64,000 nucleotides of DNA from Calycina herbarum. Taxonomy: Eukaryota; Ascomycota; Leotiomycetes; Helotiales; Pezizellaceae. Within the stretch, counting starts at the first letter, position 1. Each line of letters starts with the position of its first letter. The notes beneath the pieces are model-generated. The model did no database searches. It was not told the DNA's origin and was given only the letters and a program-made list of their open reading frames with translations. The position numbers and the translations under genes are program-made. Positions 20,366-32,017 of this stretch are shown here, piece by piece. The DNA lies in contig LLEY01000094.1 in the NCBI GenBank assembly GCA_001414485.1, positions 124,001 to 188,000 of the forward strand, given 5' to 3'.

Positions 20366-21449
20366 TTTTTCCGGTGTAGAAAAGTTGGGGAAGTTTATGG
20401 CGTTGAATGTGGTAAAATATAGAAGTGATAAGAAAAATATATATTTGTATTTCCAGTACAGGACAGAGTAGACTTTGAGATGTGAATGAAGATGATGAAT
20501 TGAATGCAGCATTTCGGGAACTAATATGTCACTCTCATTAAGCTGTTTCTGACACAATTACACTCGTTCTCGTATGTTGTTGCTAGACACGCATGCTTTC
20601 TTTGTTATATTCATCAATGCTTATTGTCACTATTTTTAGTCATTTCATCTGAGTCAGTTCGAGTATTTTTCCTAAACAGCTTTGTCTTTGTCTCAAAGCT
20701 TATCCAGAAGCCAGAGCCACTTGTGTTTGATAAATACTTTGTGAAACAATGTTTATCTAGAGCTTTTGGACAATTAGGGAATATAACATACACGAAGTTT
20801 TCTTATGCGTCTCATGTTTTAATTTAGTTACCCCAAACTTCTCGTACAATGTTATTAATTTAGCAAACATATGATGTATGATGACTGGCCCTCTTACAGA
20901 TTCGCGTTTTCCTACGGAAATGAAATGAATTGAATAACAATCTTTTAATTACCTACCTATATGTCTTCTTGAAAATGACCCTTGCTCCTTTCAAGAAAAC
21001 TTTTCAGGTATGCGGGAAATCCACCAGGTACTTCATGATTTGACAACCTGATCACAGCCATTAAATCACTTACTACCTTTTAACAATCTTTTAGCCATTC
21101 GCATCACCATATTTTTTAATAGAGTGGGGATGGCGTAAGTGACTATTTTGTTGTAAACAGATGGAAATGGCTGCCGCACCAAGGCTCGCTTAGCACTTTG
21201 CTTAGAGGATGAATTACAAAGAATCTTGAAAATGCTCCACTTGAAGGTGGTATATCATGATCCGTAGTCCTCTTTACTCAACTTACCAGTCTCCACTTCC
21301 GATCATATTTTCCCGTTTTCTTCCTTCAAGTGCTCGTAAAAAAGGTCTTTCCATTGTTCCTTGTTACGACATGGGACAGGGGTCTATCGGGTCGGCCAAA
21401 CGAATAACCGATCGAAGATCAAAATTCAGCTATTTGAATCTCCAAATAT
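20366..21449. other. Divergent intergenic region
   Basis: About 1.1 kb between the fusion gene (minus) and the NAD(P)-binding gene (plus). AT-moderate, no gene, tRNA or repeat recognised. Confidence 0.4.
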
Positions 21450-22254
21450 TTGATCAATAACTTTCATCTCTTATCATACTTAAAAGTGTCTTCTTCAAAA
21501 ATTCAACAACATGTTCTCATTCTCAGTTCCACGGGTCCATTAAGTCTTCTCACCGTCAAGGAACTATTATCCCACGACTTCAAAATCACTTTACTAGTCC
21601 GCACTCCTTCAAAGTTGCCATCGGATTTCACAACAAATCCCAAAAGAACAGTAAATAAAGTCAAACTCCAAAAAAAAAGAAACCCACCGACTAACAAAAG
21701 CCAAGATTATCAATGGGACACTCGAATCAGCTCCCCAAACGCTTTTCCCAACTCTCAACCAATACACCACAATCATCTCAGCAATGGGTCCCATGGACAA
21801 GAAAACCTATGAGACACCTCTTGCAGACTTCTACACTGTCCTCCTTGAATCGATCCCTTCCCTCTCCACAAAACTCAAATTGCTCATCCTGTCGACCCCA
21901 TCCGTAAGCGATCCCAACGACTACTTTTGTCTAACGATGGTCTTGGGCGTGGTATACATCAAACGCAAGGCTCCTGCAGCAAGAAATGAGATTCTCACCT
22001 GTGCCAAGGTATTTTTGGAACACGGGGATGGGATAGATTGGACTTTGTACAGGGTTGGTGTTTTGACTGATGAAAAAGAGGGTGAAGGGGTTGATGAGGA
22101 GGGCAGGACGAAGGTTGCGGTTGCGGGGTATTTGAATGATGGGAAGTGGCAGCTTTCGACGACGAGGGCTCAGATTACGAGATGGTCAGTTAGGGAAGTT
22201 GTGGACGGAAAGGGAGAGTGGGTTAGAAAGATGCCTACTCTGTCTGGTGTTTGA
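21450..22254 (+). CDS. NAD(P)-binding (NmrA-like/atypical SDR) protein
   Basis: Two exons (21450-21650, 21706-22254; 55-nt intron with CTAAC nine bases before an AAG acceptor) give 249 aa. The N-terminal beta-alpha-beta reads VLILSSTGPLSLLTVKELL, a variant dinucleotide-binding loop, followed by KITLLVRTPSKLP as in the PF13460-type NAD(P)H-binding family. It continues IINGTLES, TIISAMGPMD, LKLLILSTPSVSD and DWTLYRVGVLTDEKE, the normal order for atypical short-chain dehydrogenases. The frame contains GTG-TCT-TCT-TCA-AAA where related proteins would plausibly start with ATG-TCT, so the native start may be lost and the upstream ATG at 21450 is used here. Function: NAD(P)-dependent reductase or redox sensor (inferred). 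Confidence 0.72.
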
Positions 22255-22782
22255 GTTGACGGAAATCGATGAGAGGGTTTGTTTTGTTTTGTTGGAGGAT
22301 GGATCTTTCAGCCGTTCATATTTTTTATGGTAGGAAAGAAAATGGCGATTTTTATTTTTAAGTTGACATATATTTTGATTGAAGCTATTACTTTATCCCC
22401 TCCTAATAGCCCAGCTCGAAAACTGAAAAGGGTGGGAGATAATTCGCGTACTTTTGTATTCGTAAAATATTGTTACAGTCTGATTGTTCAAGAATGTTCA
22501 ATCACAACAACGAGAGCTATTTACAACGGCTTTTGCTATCCGTCACAAGCACCTTCAGCCTTTCAGGCAATCTTTCCGTCAGTTACTCTCATTAGTGAAT
22601 CAAAAAGCCCTGTAACAGCCCCACTTTACGAGGGGTATATAGGTCCCGTGGTCAACGCAGGCAGCTTGGATCTCATTTGAACTTTCATTTTTCATGAATT
22701 CGCATAGTTCCACTAATTCTGATAATTTCTGTTCCTGGCTCCACTCACCAAGCCATATTCTTTCAGAAAGAAGTTAGAAAAC
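22255..22782. other. Intergenic spacer
   Basis: About 530 bp between two plus-strand genes; no feature recognised apart from a likely promoter for the small orphan gene. Confidence 0.35.
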
Positions 22783-23467
22783 ATGGCACCAAACCTGGGA
22801 CGCGAGTAAGTAATTCCCTTCTCCTTCCGCATTCACCACGCCAAAGAAAAGAGGAACCAAATTAACACTTGCCCAGCAGCAAAACAAGCCCAGATGCTTC
22901 CCCTTACCGCCGCTATGGAACTCGGTAAACCCACCCCTCTCCTATCCCAAGAGGGCCAAAACAAAATTAAAACCGCATTCACAGGACACCAGAAGAGCAA
23001 CTAGAACATCGCGCCCGAAAAGGCTTCGCAGAACAACAATGGCGTAAATATGTCGACACCATGCAGAATTTCGAAAAACTCGATGATTTCGGTAATTTCT
23101 ATCTGAAGAATTTACTTAATCGACTTCAAAGAGTTCCGTATGCTGATGACGAGGGTTACAAAAAAATTATGGAGGAAATCGAGGAGATGGTGAAGGATCA
23201 TGCTTACTACTCCTAGTAAGTAACATTGCACCTGATGTTTATATGAAAAATACTTTTTACCTCAGATATTGACCAGTCGACTTTCTTAGCAAATACACTC
23301 AACCAGCCCGACAACCCAGTCGTGAAGAGAAGGATCATGGTGAACACGAGGGCAGGAAACCTAGAGGACATGACGAAGATCCTAAGTGTTATCTTAGAGG
23401 ATCAAACAGCAAAAAGCGTGGTGGAGGAAATGGTGAGGGTGGAGCAGGTGCCGGTGTGAATACTTGA
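22783..23467 (+). CDS. Small orphan protein, copy A of a two-member family
   Basis: Four exons (22783-22805, 22877-22924, 22985-23215, 23290-23467) give 159 aa; no single exon is long enough to stand out. All introns are GT-AG and phase 2. The protein starts MAPNLGRDSKTSPDASPYRR, has a helical core (EEQLEHRARKGFAEQQWRKY... LKNLLNRLQ... IMEEIEEMVKDHAYYSY), then a charged Gly/Ala-rich tail (GGGNGEGGAGAGVNT). The gene at 39625-40322 codes for a clear homolog with introns at the same three places and phases. No domain name is known to me. It sits 480 bp upstream of a foldback element. The homology between two independently spliced loci is the main evidence that both are real. Confidence 0.8.
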
Positions 23468-23947
23468 GAGTAGGAATTCGGGTTACTCGGAGGAATATCC
23501 AGCCAAGAGGAATACAAAAAATCTATCAATTGGCTCGGTACTGGTAATAATTCCAAACTTATTGCTTTAGAAATTCTGGAACAATGACATCTATTCCACG
23601 AGAAAGTGTTTGAGAATCCAAAAATTTAGTTTGCAATTCTTCTAAACGTTCCCTGAGAATGGAGGTTATTGTCCTGTAGGTTTACACACTGCTTACAAAA
23701 GTAGGTACACCTAGAGAATAACCCAATTCCCTCACAACTCCAAACCAATCCCATGCTTGTATTCTGCTACGAGGTCACAGTCTATGGTAAAATGGAGTTT
23801 GTTTATTGGAGGACCACTCACGAGCGTAGATGCTGGGGCTATTTACGAGCATAGTTAGTCGGCTGAGGTAGTAAACTGAAATTGTATAGCAGAGCAACTT
23901 CTTCAAAAGCAAACCCTCGCTTAGCAAACTATCTTCTCAGAGGTATA
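23468..23947. other. 3' region and spacer before the MITE
   Basis: 480 bp with no coding potential recognised. Confidence 0.35.
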
Positions 23948-24434
23948 CGGCCATATTCCAGTTCATCCTACAGATGTGGTCTGTGCGTAAAATGGGGGGG
24001 GGGGGGATCATAACTTTGGGCATATATGAATATAATGTAACTACATAGTAGAAGAGTATTATAGGTAGATAATAGGCTAATTTATATAGTAAAGTATCTA
24101 TATTTATTATAGCTTTTAATTCTATAGAGTGGTTGTTATATAATAAGGATAATTAGTATTCTACGTTATAATACATACGTTACGCGATGCGCCCTAATTC
24201 TACGAGGTTTCTCCTTATAACGTAATAACCGCTCCATAGAATTAAAAGCTTTAAATGGAGCAGATACTTTACTACTTAATAAAACTTTCTATTTAGTTAG
24301 AATAGTAGTCTAAAGCGTAGTTATACTACAATTCTACGCGCTCGTAAATCGCATCGGTTAGGATTTTTCACGATTTCAAAAAGTCACGATTTTACGCACA
24401 GACCACATCTGTAGGATGAACTGGAATATGGCTG
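23948..24434. mobile_element. Foldback MITE with 45-bp terminal inverted repeats and TA target duplication
   Basis: The first 45 bases (23948-23992, starting CGGCCATATTCCAG) are the reverse complement of the last 45 (24390-24434) except for one transition near the outer end. A TA dinucleotide flanks each end (23946-23947 and 24435-24436), as Tc1/mariner-type insertion leaves. The 487-bp interior is AT-rich, has no open frame, and contains a second long inverted repeat (about 24098-24163 against 24224-24283) whose mismatches are largely transitions. A G-run (about 23995-24007) follows the left TIR. This is a non-autonomous miniature transposable element; the parent transposon is not in this window (the Fot1-like element at 59 kb has different ends). 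Confidence 0.88.
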
Positions 24435-24751
24435 TATCAACCTTCAATTCCAAATGTCTCCTCTCCCAATCTAATCATCACTTCGTAAGATTACAAAACG
24501 CTTCACATACCAAATACCAAAACATCCCAAATAACCCCCAAAAAATCAGAAACAGGGAAACCCCAGGTCGAGAGTAAGTAAAAGCACCCTCCCAACACAC
24601 CCGTAAAACTATCAAGCTCAAGCTCAAAAGAAAAAAAGTAAAAGTGCCCACCGTAACTTGGTAAAGCTCTCAAAGTCAAACCTTTGATACCCCGTGACCG
24701 GTAACGCCAATTTCCACCAAACTCCATACCAGAATAACGCAAGGCCAAGCC

Positions 24752-25798
24752 ATTAATAAATCTCTTGCTTGATATGAATAGCAGGCCCTTCAATCAATCG
24801 TCCAACCATCCCACCCATCCCCCCTCTAGCCTGTCGTTGCACCTGCTCAAACCTCATCAACCCACAACTTTCACTCTCAACATGCATAATCAATCCACTC
24901 AACAACTTATACGTCCTCCCACACCCAGCTTTCGGACAATTATAAATATCCTGTTCATGAACTAGACTCGCATTAGTTTACTTTCCAAAAACAAAGATAA
25001 TGAGGAGGTTTCCATACCAGGACTAGATAAATGTCTATTCAACGAATATAAATTCCCGAATTCCCTTGGACAGAGGTAACATTCAAACGCATATCCATTC
25101 CACGCAACCTCCGTAGCTTCCCTAAATTTAACCTCGTAAGGACCCAATGTAAGTTGTGGTTTCGTAATTCGATGATTCCGATCAAGACGAAGAATTGCCG
25201 CATTGAGTCGGTGACGATCGACTGTAGAAGGACAACTACCGCTCTCAAGATGAACAATAAGACCCGAAGCCGTCGCATACCCCGATTGGCAAAATGGACA
25301 ATCCATGGTAGCGCCAACATGTGCTCTTGAGTGTTGATGCTACGACGAGTTTAGGACTTGTGCTAAATGCGCAAGAGAGTTGGAAATTAATACCTGCATA
25401 AGAGTATGTTGATTCAAAAACATACGTCTGCAAGGACCACAATACGGATGATCCGAAGCATTGGATTTATGCTGGTGCAAAGATTCCTCAGACGCAAACT
25501 CTCGCTCGCAGATTTCGCAATCGTAGGATAGAGTTTGATGCGAAGCACTATTCTCGACATGTTGCCGGTACCCATCGTCGGTGAACCAGCGATCACAAGG
25601 TCCGCAGTACATGTTTGGATAGGTAGCTTGCAATCGATGTAATATGGTTTGGTTTGGCAGGGAGACGAGAGTACGAGGAAAGGCTGGTGATGTGGGGAAA
25701 AGCTTGTCCCTTGTAAGTGAAGCTATATCAAGAAGTGAAGATGTCGAATTGAAGCCATCCGGAGGTGAATTGAATTGCGAGGGCCATGGAAAAAGCAA
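24752..25798 (-). CDS. C2H2 zinc-finger protein
   Basis: Three exons (25798-25394, 25338-25018, 24961-24752) give 311 aa. About six C2H2-like units follow a Ser/Pro-rich N-terminus: YCGPCDRWF...H..H, YDCEICEREF...H..H, YCGPCRRMF...H..H (completed across intron 1 by HQHSRAH), DCPFCQSGY...HLESGSC, FECYLCPREF...HLSSPVH (the last His comes from exon 3, which confirms the splice) and YNCPKAGCGRTY...HVESESC. The middle block with HLESGSCPSTVDR is common in Pezizomycotina zinc-finger proteins of unknown role. Likely a nucleic-acid-binding nuclear protein; the target is unknown. The C-terminus (KQEIY) is a few residues past the last finger. Confidence 0.9.
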
Positions 25799-26427
25799 AG
25801 AAGCGTGAGGAGAGATTGTCGGAGAGCTTCGTCCGGACTGAGGAAGGAGCCAATGAGACCTTGATCCGTTTGTATGGGATCACCGCTGTGTGGTTGAAAC
25901 CGCCACTTTGACGCAGTGCAACCTTGGCTGCATATATTTCCCCGTCAAGGCTCGAATGACTTGTAATTCGTTTTTCTTTAAAGAGAGTCTATAAGAAATT
26001 CCTCATCTAAGTTCTCAGATCCCAATGGACCATAAAAGCGGTCCTTCGTTGTTCTTTAATGTATTAACCTAACCATCCAGGATAAATAGGGCAATATTCT
26101 CACTTAAATTACTCTAGAAAGTGAGAACAGCGAGAGCTAGGTAAATAGAATACAATCAGCTTGGAAATGCATTCAAGAATCTAATTTTTGAAATAAGTGC
26201 TATTGTGTACGGTACATCTCTTTTGTTTTCTCCCAGTAGAAAATGACTTGTTATAATCTTTGCAAACCTTTTCGTAAGAAACATACCAACCTCCCGCAAA
26301 GTCAACGTATGCAGAAAGAGAAAAGAAACCATATATGTGCCCCCAAACTCCCAACTACAAACTTCAGATTTACCCCAAACTCCCACCTCCATGTGCTTTC
26401 GTGGTTTTTACCCGATGCCACATCCAC
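25799..26427. other. Spacer between two minus-strand genes
   Basis: About 630 bp: promoter of the zinc-finger gene and 3' region of the AAA ATPase gene. No other feature seen. Confidence 0.35.
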
Positions 26428-28392
26428 CTACCTCCCACCACCAACCGCAAACCCCCTCCCGCCCTTCAACCCCTCAACCCATTCTTTAATCTCATCCAAA
26501 GCCCGTTTCGGATCCTTCTTCCTCTTCAATAAGAACCCCTGGATCTCAGCAGGACTGAAAACCCCCTCCGGGATCTTTTCCGAGAAAGCCTTGGCAATCT
26601 CATCCAGTCCCATCTCAGTCTCCTGTTCCCCTCCATTATCATTCTCATCACCAGAAGTGTGGTCCGTAACAGGAGTAGGCGGTGGCGTAATCTCCAACCT
26701 CTCAAAAGCGCTCCCGTTTTCATCGCTAGATCTCGAAGCGCATAGAGATACCAGCGGAGTTTTCTCGTTCTCTGTCGAAGAAACCGATATCACCTTATCA
26801 CCTAATTCCACATCATCTCTGTACATCCTGATGAAGAGCTCTCGAACCTGATGCTGGCTTGCATAGTCGAAGGGAACTTGGTGGTCGACACGTCCGGGTC
26901 GAATCAGAGCCTCGTCAAGTTTCTCGGGATGATTGGTAGTCATTACCAAGACACGACCTTCGTGGGAAGCGACACCTTGTTTTGGTTAATCCCCAAATCA
27001 AAACAAGAAAAGCAGGTTATGAACTTACCATCGATAATATTGAGAAGTCCCGAAAGAGAGATTCCCTTCTTTCGGTCCTCCTCATTCATTTGACTAGCCT
27101 TTTTGAAAGCCTTGGTCAAATCACCCAGATCGAATCCCTGCTTTCCATCCTTATCTCCCTTACTCTCTTCCACTGTATCAGTAGGTTCGTTCCTGATGAG
27201 TCCGGCTGTGTCAATATCCTCTAACAACACAATACACCTAGCCGGTAAATTCGTAAATAGCATCCCTAATTCCTCTTCCGTGAGGGTAGGTTCCAGCAAA
27301 CTGACCACATGGATATCCAATCCAAACACTCCCGCCAAAGCGAAGGTTAATGAAGTTTTGCCTGTACCCGGAGGACCTGCGAATGATATTAGCACATATT
27401 TTCAGGTTAAAACAAGGAAGCCGTTATTTACCATAAAATAGATAGCCTCTTCGATATGGAATACCTCTATTCGCATACCAACGTGCGGTAACAGGATTGA
27501 GATACTCGTTAATATCAGCTAAAACATCCACCTTCCTCTCTTCATCCAAGACGACAGTTCTCATGGGTCTGCAAGGTCGTTCCGCAATCTTGACCCAAGC
27601 TCCGCGACCACCAAAACGTCTCATCTCTTTAGGCGCCGGGCGTTTGATGATAGTTTTCGCTTTGTGACCGAGATGATAGTGACCTTTGGCATGTTGAATC
27701 AAAGCCTTGATTGGATCGGTACTCCTTCCAAAGCAAGATAGTGTGAGCACCTCTTTATCTTTGAAGGACGTTGCTCCTCCACCGAGGGTATCAAAAACGC
27801 TAACTTCCTTGCGCTTCAACTGGAAGTAAGTACCATTATGCCAGAAATTGTGCGATCCAATAGCCGGAGTAAAACGAGGTTGAGATTTTGCTTCTTGATT
27901 GGAGAAATTGAGCCACTTGATCTTTCCGCTTGCGTCGACGCTTGTTTCGATGAATTGGCCTGTATCTTCGCTGTCCAATTCCCAGGCGCTTTTGGATGGT
28001 GTTTCGGCCATGAGACGTCGAGAAGAGGATATTTTATATTGGTGTGCTAGGAACTGAATGAGGTGGCCATGGATCTCGTCCGTACTGCTGACTGTGATCT
28101 CAGACATGAAGTAGGCGTTGAGGAACGTCCAGAAGACAGTTTTGGCGCTTTGAAGAAGGCGTGCTGCGATAAATAGGGCTGCCCCGAAAGATACGACCAT
28201 GGTAACATCCAGTCCAAAGTTGTAGAGGAATATTTTGTGGATATGTCCGTAGCCCGGGATAAAAGTTTCGAGCAAAGTCGTGGGAGAGAATCCCCCCAAC
28301 AAGGTGCTATTCGATTCAGACATATTTCCGGAGCCAGGAGAAAATGCAGAGGCAGCAGAGCCCAGTATGGAGTTGAGACCTTTCTGCCTCAT
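26428..28392 (-). CDS. BCS1-like AAA ATPase
   Basis: Three exons (28392-27432, 27376-27029, 26975-26428) give 618 aa. An N-terminal hydrophobic segment (TMVVSFGAALFIAARLL, about residues 63-79) and the BCS1 N-domain (residues ~85-290) precede the ATPase. Walker A GPPGTGKTS spans the first intron (residues 321-329). Walker B is CIVLLEDIDTAG (about residue 370), and the sensor/arginine-finger region reads TTNHPEKLDEALIRPGRVD. Mitochondrial Bcs1 inserts the Rieske protein into complex III; fungi hold several paralogs with longer C-termini. This copy has a ~100-residue acidic Ser/Thr-rich insert and tail (about 510-600), so it is probably a paralog rather than the canonical Bcs1. Inner mitochondrial membrane is the likely site. 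Confidence 0.9.
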
Positions 28393-30130
28393 GATTGCAA
28401 GAGACCCGACAAAAAAAGGTTATAGTCTTAAAGGCGCGTCTTGGCCTGCTCTCCTGTGGGCGTCAGAATTTCGAAATTCCACAAAGAGATTTCCGAAAGG
28501 AGGATTTCTTCGGAGATATAGTAGAAATCCAACCAGATGCTTGCTCAGACCACGGGAGCTGAAGCCCAAGGACAAACGGTGTCTCTGATTGTCTGCTGGC
28601 TCTGCAGGACTTGTGCAGCAACAACAATGTAGGAAACTGGGTGTGTTTCTCTGTGAATGGACGGAGGTTTGTAGAAACTTTTCTCGGGACCGTCCTAATC
28701 TACTTGTAGAACCACGATGACCAGGATGTTCGAGTCAGGCGGGAAAGAGGGGAGGGAGGGTAAGAAAGAGGACCTGGGGAGGGAGGTCGGTGAGCCAAAG
28801 AAAAGTAGAGCGAAGGGCACAACGTCCATTCATATGATACTCAGACGCCCATTTCTCTCTCTTCTGATAGGTTACGGCCCCAAGCTCCCTTACTTTGACG
28901 CCTAGAAGCGAACCGTCGACGCGTTTCTCAGCCTAGCAAGGCAGCAGAGCGATGTTGTCGCCTCAATCTGACTGATCAAACTTCCAGAGCCTCTGCCGTG
29001 GTAAAAACGGAGGGGATGGCCGGAGACACCCACACCGACATACCAGAATACGAAAGGGAATATTAGGCTGGGTCGAAGGTGACAAGTGTGTGTGTGTGTG
29101 TGTACCGCAAGGCAGTACTCGTACTCAGCAGACCTGCCCTGTCCTGTTCCAAAGAGCCTAACCTAGTGCACTAGCTTAGCATCGTCAACATCAACCAGGG
29201 ATGCCATCACCATGGAAGGAGTCATCCAATTGGGGACCCGTGGAGTGGTGTTGTTGTGCATGTACCAGAGAAGGGGTTGATAAAGGATAAAGGATAAATT
29301 CAGAAGGAGGGGTACAAGATACCAAAGTACGACGTTGATAGAGTGCAGTGGCAATGTGTTGTGTCATTGTTGGTGGGAGAGGCGCGACGTGCGTTGGAGA
29401 GATGTTGGCGACGTCTTCAGGGTATCTTCGTTGGGAAGACCCTGAACTGCAACCTGGAATATCTGAGAAAAGTCCAAACCCGGGCCATGCCATATAGATA
29501 TTTCATAAGCCAGTAAAAGCCACAGGGTTGCTGCAGAAAATATGTTCATTATTGGGCAACATTATCTGCAGACGCAAGAGATGTAGATTGGATCACGACA
29601 GATTTGCCTGGTGTTGTTGCGCAATCTTGAAGTGAAAAGCGGGCAAAGAGCCGATTCCGTTGTGGAGTACCATATCATATCGGCACCGGGCTCGACATCG
29701 GCTCTCCCGCGGCCCTGCCTTCCAGGTTGATTGCGACAACAGCCTCGTGTGAATAACGACAGGTCGTACTCTATTTCCAACTTCAGTGCATCACCTCTGC
29801 ACAACCGGAAATCCATTCTCGCGGGCCGCATATCAACTCTGCAGTGGCCAACTTTCATACGAACCTCCCGTCACCCGCAAACAATCGCGGCAACAGTGAC
29901 CAACTCGCCCCTCTCCGACTTGGTGCTACGCTACGTACCTCTAAGCTTAAGCTAAACTCGACCGCATCGAAAAAGCACAACATATTCCGCGCCATCCACT
30001 CCTCCCACGCATATCAAACCCTTGACCCAGACGCCCGGAAGAAGCACAGAAGGCGGAAAGGAGAAAAGGGCATACGCATACAAGGCGGGGATCGCGGGGA
30101 AGGGCGTATCCTCTCCAAACATCAACCAAG
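28393..30130. other. Long divergent intergenic region with GT microsatellite
   Basis: About 1.7 kb between the AAA ATPase (minus) and tlg1 (plus). A (GT)n tract lies at about 29088-29103. Several short open frames on both strands lack domains and overlap each other, so none is called. The region must hold both promoters and probably long 5' UTRs. Confidence 0.4.
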
Positions 30131-31025
30131 ATGATGTCCTCCACCAACGAAGAGGACCCCTTCCTCCAAGTTCAAGCGTACGACTCTCACAACATCCCCC
30201 CAGCCCTTCAACACATGCCCTTCCATTTAACTAAGCCCTCTATTTTCACACGCATCCTCTCTTAACGACCTCTTGACCCCAAACTAACAACCCCCCAATA
30301 GAGACGTACAATCCGCCCTCCTCACAACCCGCCCCCTCTTCACATCCTACCTCCGAATCTCCACCCTCGCCTCCCCCACCAAACCCCCCTCCCCCGAACT
30401 CCTCGAAGCAAGGAAAGACCTCCGAACAGCCCTCTCATCAATAACGGAAGACCTCTCCGACCTGCGCCTCTCCATAGAAGCAGTCCAATCCGATCCCTAC
30501 AAATACGGCTTAGACACTCCCGAAATTGCACGTCGCAGGCAATTCATCCAAGAAGTAGCCTCCGAGATAGAAGATTACTACGAGGAGTTAGCAAAAGCGC
30601 CGGGTGATGTGGGGAAGGGGAAGGCTGGTCAGAGGAAAGCCGGCTTGGGGACGAATGGGAGAACAGAAAGTGACCCCTACGGTTCGAGGGGGGAGGACGA
30701 AGACACCCAAGATTATAACGCCGAATTCGAACAACAGCAACAACTCCAAATGCTTCACGAGCAAGACACACAACTCGACTCCGTCTACCGCACAGTAGGA
30801 AACCTCCGTCAACAAGCCGACGATATGGGTCGAGAACTAGAGGAGCAAGGAGAAATGCTAGATACAGTCGATGGGCTAGCCGATCGAGTAGGTGGCCGTT
30901 TACAAACGGGTTTAAAAACTATGGGCACGGTGATACGGAAGAATGAGGATGGGTTGAGTAGTTGTTGCATAGCACTGCTGATCTTCGTGCTAATTATACT
31001 GCTGATTCTGGTTTTGATTTTGTGA
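30131..31025 (+). CDS. tlg1: t-SNARE Tlg1 (syntaxin 6/10 type)
   Basis: Two exons (30131-30177, 30302-31025; AACTAAC branch-like site upstream of the TAG acceptor) give 256 aa. The N-terminal helical domain (DVQSALLTTRPLFTSYLRI... LSSITEDLSDLRLSIEAV... RRRQFIQEV) is followed by an Asp/Gly-rich linker. The SNARE heptad region (QDTQLDSVYRTVGNLRQQA ... MGRELEEQGEMLDTVDGL) carries the central Gln. A single C-terminal tail anchor closes the protein (CCIALLIFVLIILLILVLIL). This order is that of Tlg1/syntaxin-6 proteins, which drive endosome-to-Golgi vesicle fusion. The MMSSTNEEDPF start gives the short acidic leader usual for these proteins. Confidence 0.92.
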
Positions 31026-32017
31026 GGTTGGCAAATCATGAAGATGGAAAGAGCAGAGTAAAGAGTTGGGAGAATTGTCACAGGCGTTGAGATGTATAAA
31101 AATAGCAAAGGGCAAGGCGTTCAGAGGGACTTGGATATCATCATGAAGAAGACATGAACAAGCGAACATACCACCAGACATCAATACAAATCATCATAAT
31201 TCAAAAGTCAAATAATTCAGGTATCATGCTCAAGTCAGCCAGAAATCATGGTTCTCATCACTTTTCATTAGCTTCCAGGAATCGTACCAATCTGAACGCC
31301 AGCATGTGCCTTTTATCCTCCATATTTACTTCAAAGAACGAGAAAACCCAGAGTGGAAGAAAAAGGTATACGTTACGAAGAAGGGGGTTCCCCATTCAGA
31401 AGAAAAAAAAAGTCTAATGAGAAATGTGGAAGAGGAAAAAAAAATACCCCTTCCTCCCCTCCCAAACCCAGAACCGCAAAACGGGGGCATCCAAACGAAG
31501 AATCGCCGGCAAAAAACAAGAGTAAAAAGAAGTTATGCTTATTCGTCATACATAAATCAACACCCTTGACCATGAGGTGTAAAAAGTAATCAACCCTCCA
31601 TCAACCCATCCCATCATGAGGAGAAGCCTCTTTTTTCCCGCAAGCTTTCAAGAAAGCTGACTAGCATAATCATCACTCAATGTGCGAACCAATTGATAAT
31701 CACCAGTAATGTCGTCGATTGATATTGCTGCCGAGGCGGAACCCGAACTTTTCGATCGAGATCGCGCCCGTGGTGTTCGGGTGGAACTAGGACTAGAGCT
31801 GGATTTCTGAATAACCATCGTCAACCGCCAATCATCAACCAACACCGCACCAGAAGATGCCAATCGGAAAACGCGCGAATACACAAAAATGCTGAATGGG
31901 GAGAAGAAGAATAGTAATGCGTGAGCCAACACTTCTATCCGTCACAAAACTGGAACAAAGTAGGCACATCCTAAAAGGTAGAATGAAGTGGGCAAACAAG
32001 CATAACGCCAAAGATAG
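31026..32017. other. Convergent 3' regions
   Basis: About 990 bp between the tails of tlg1 (plus) and the B56 gene (minus). Contains A-rich stretches (31390-31450) and small frames with no domain. Confidence 0.4.

Noticed and set aside
31648..31932. 94-codon minus-strand frame 3' of rts1
   Set aside because: Could be an extra 3' exon of rts1, but no supporting splice signal joins it in frame with the core; composition is low-complexity Ser/Arg.
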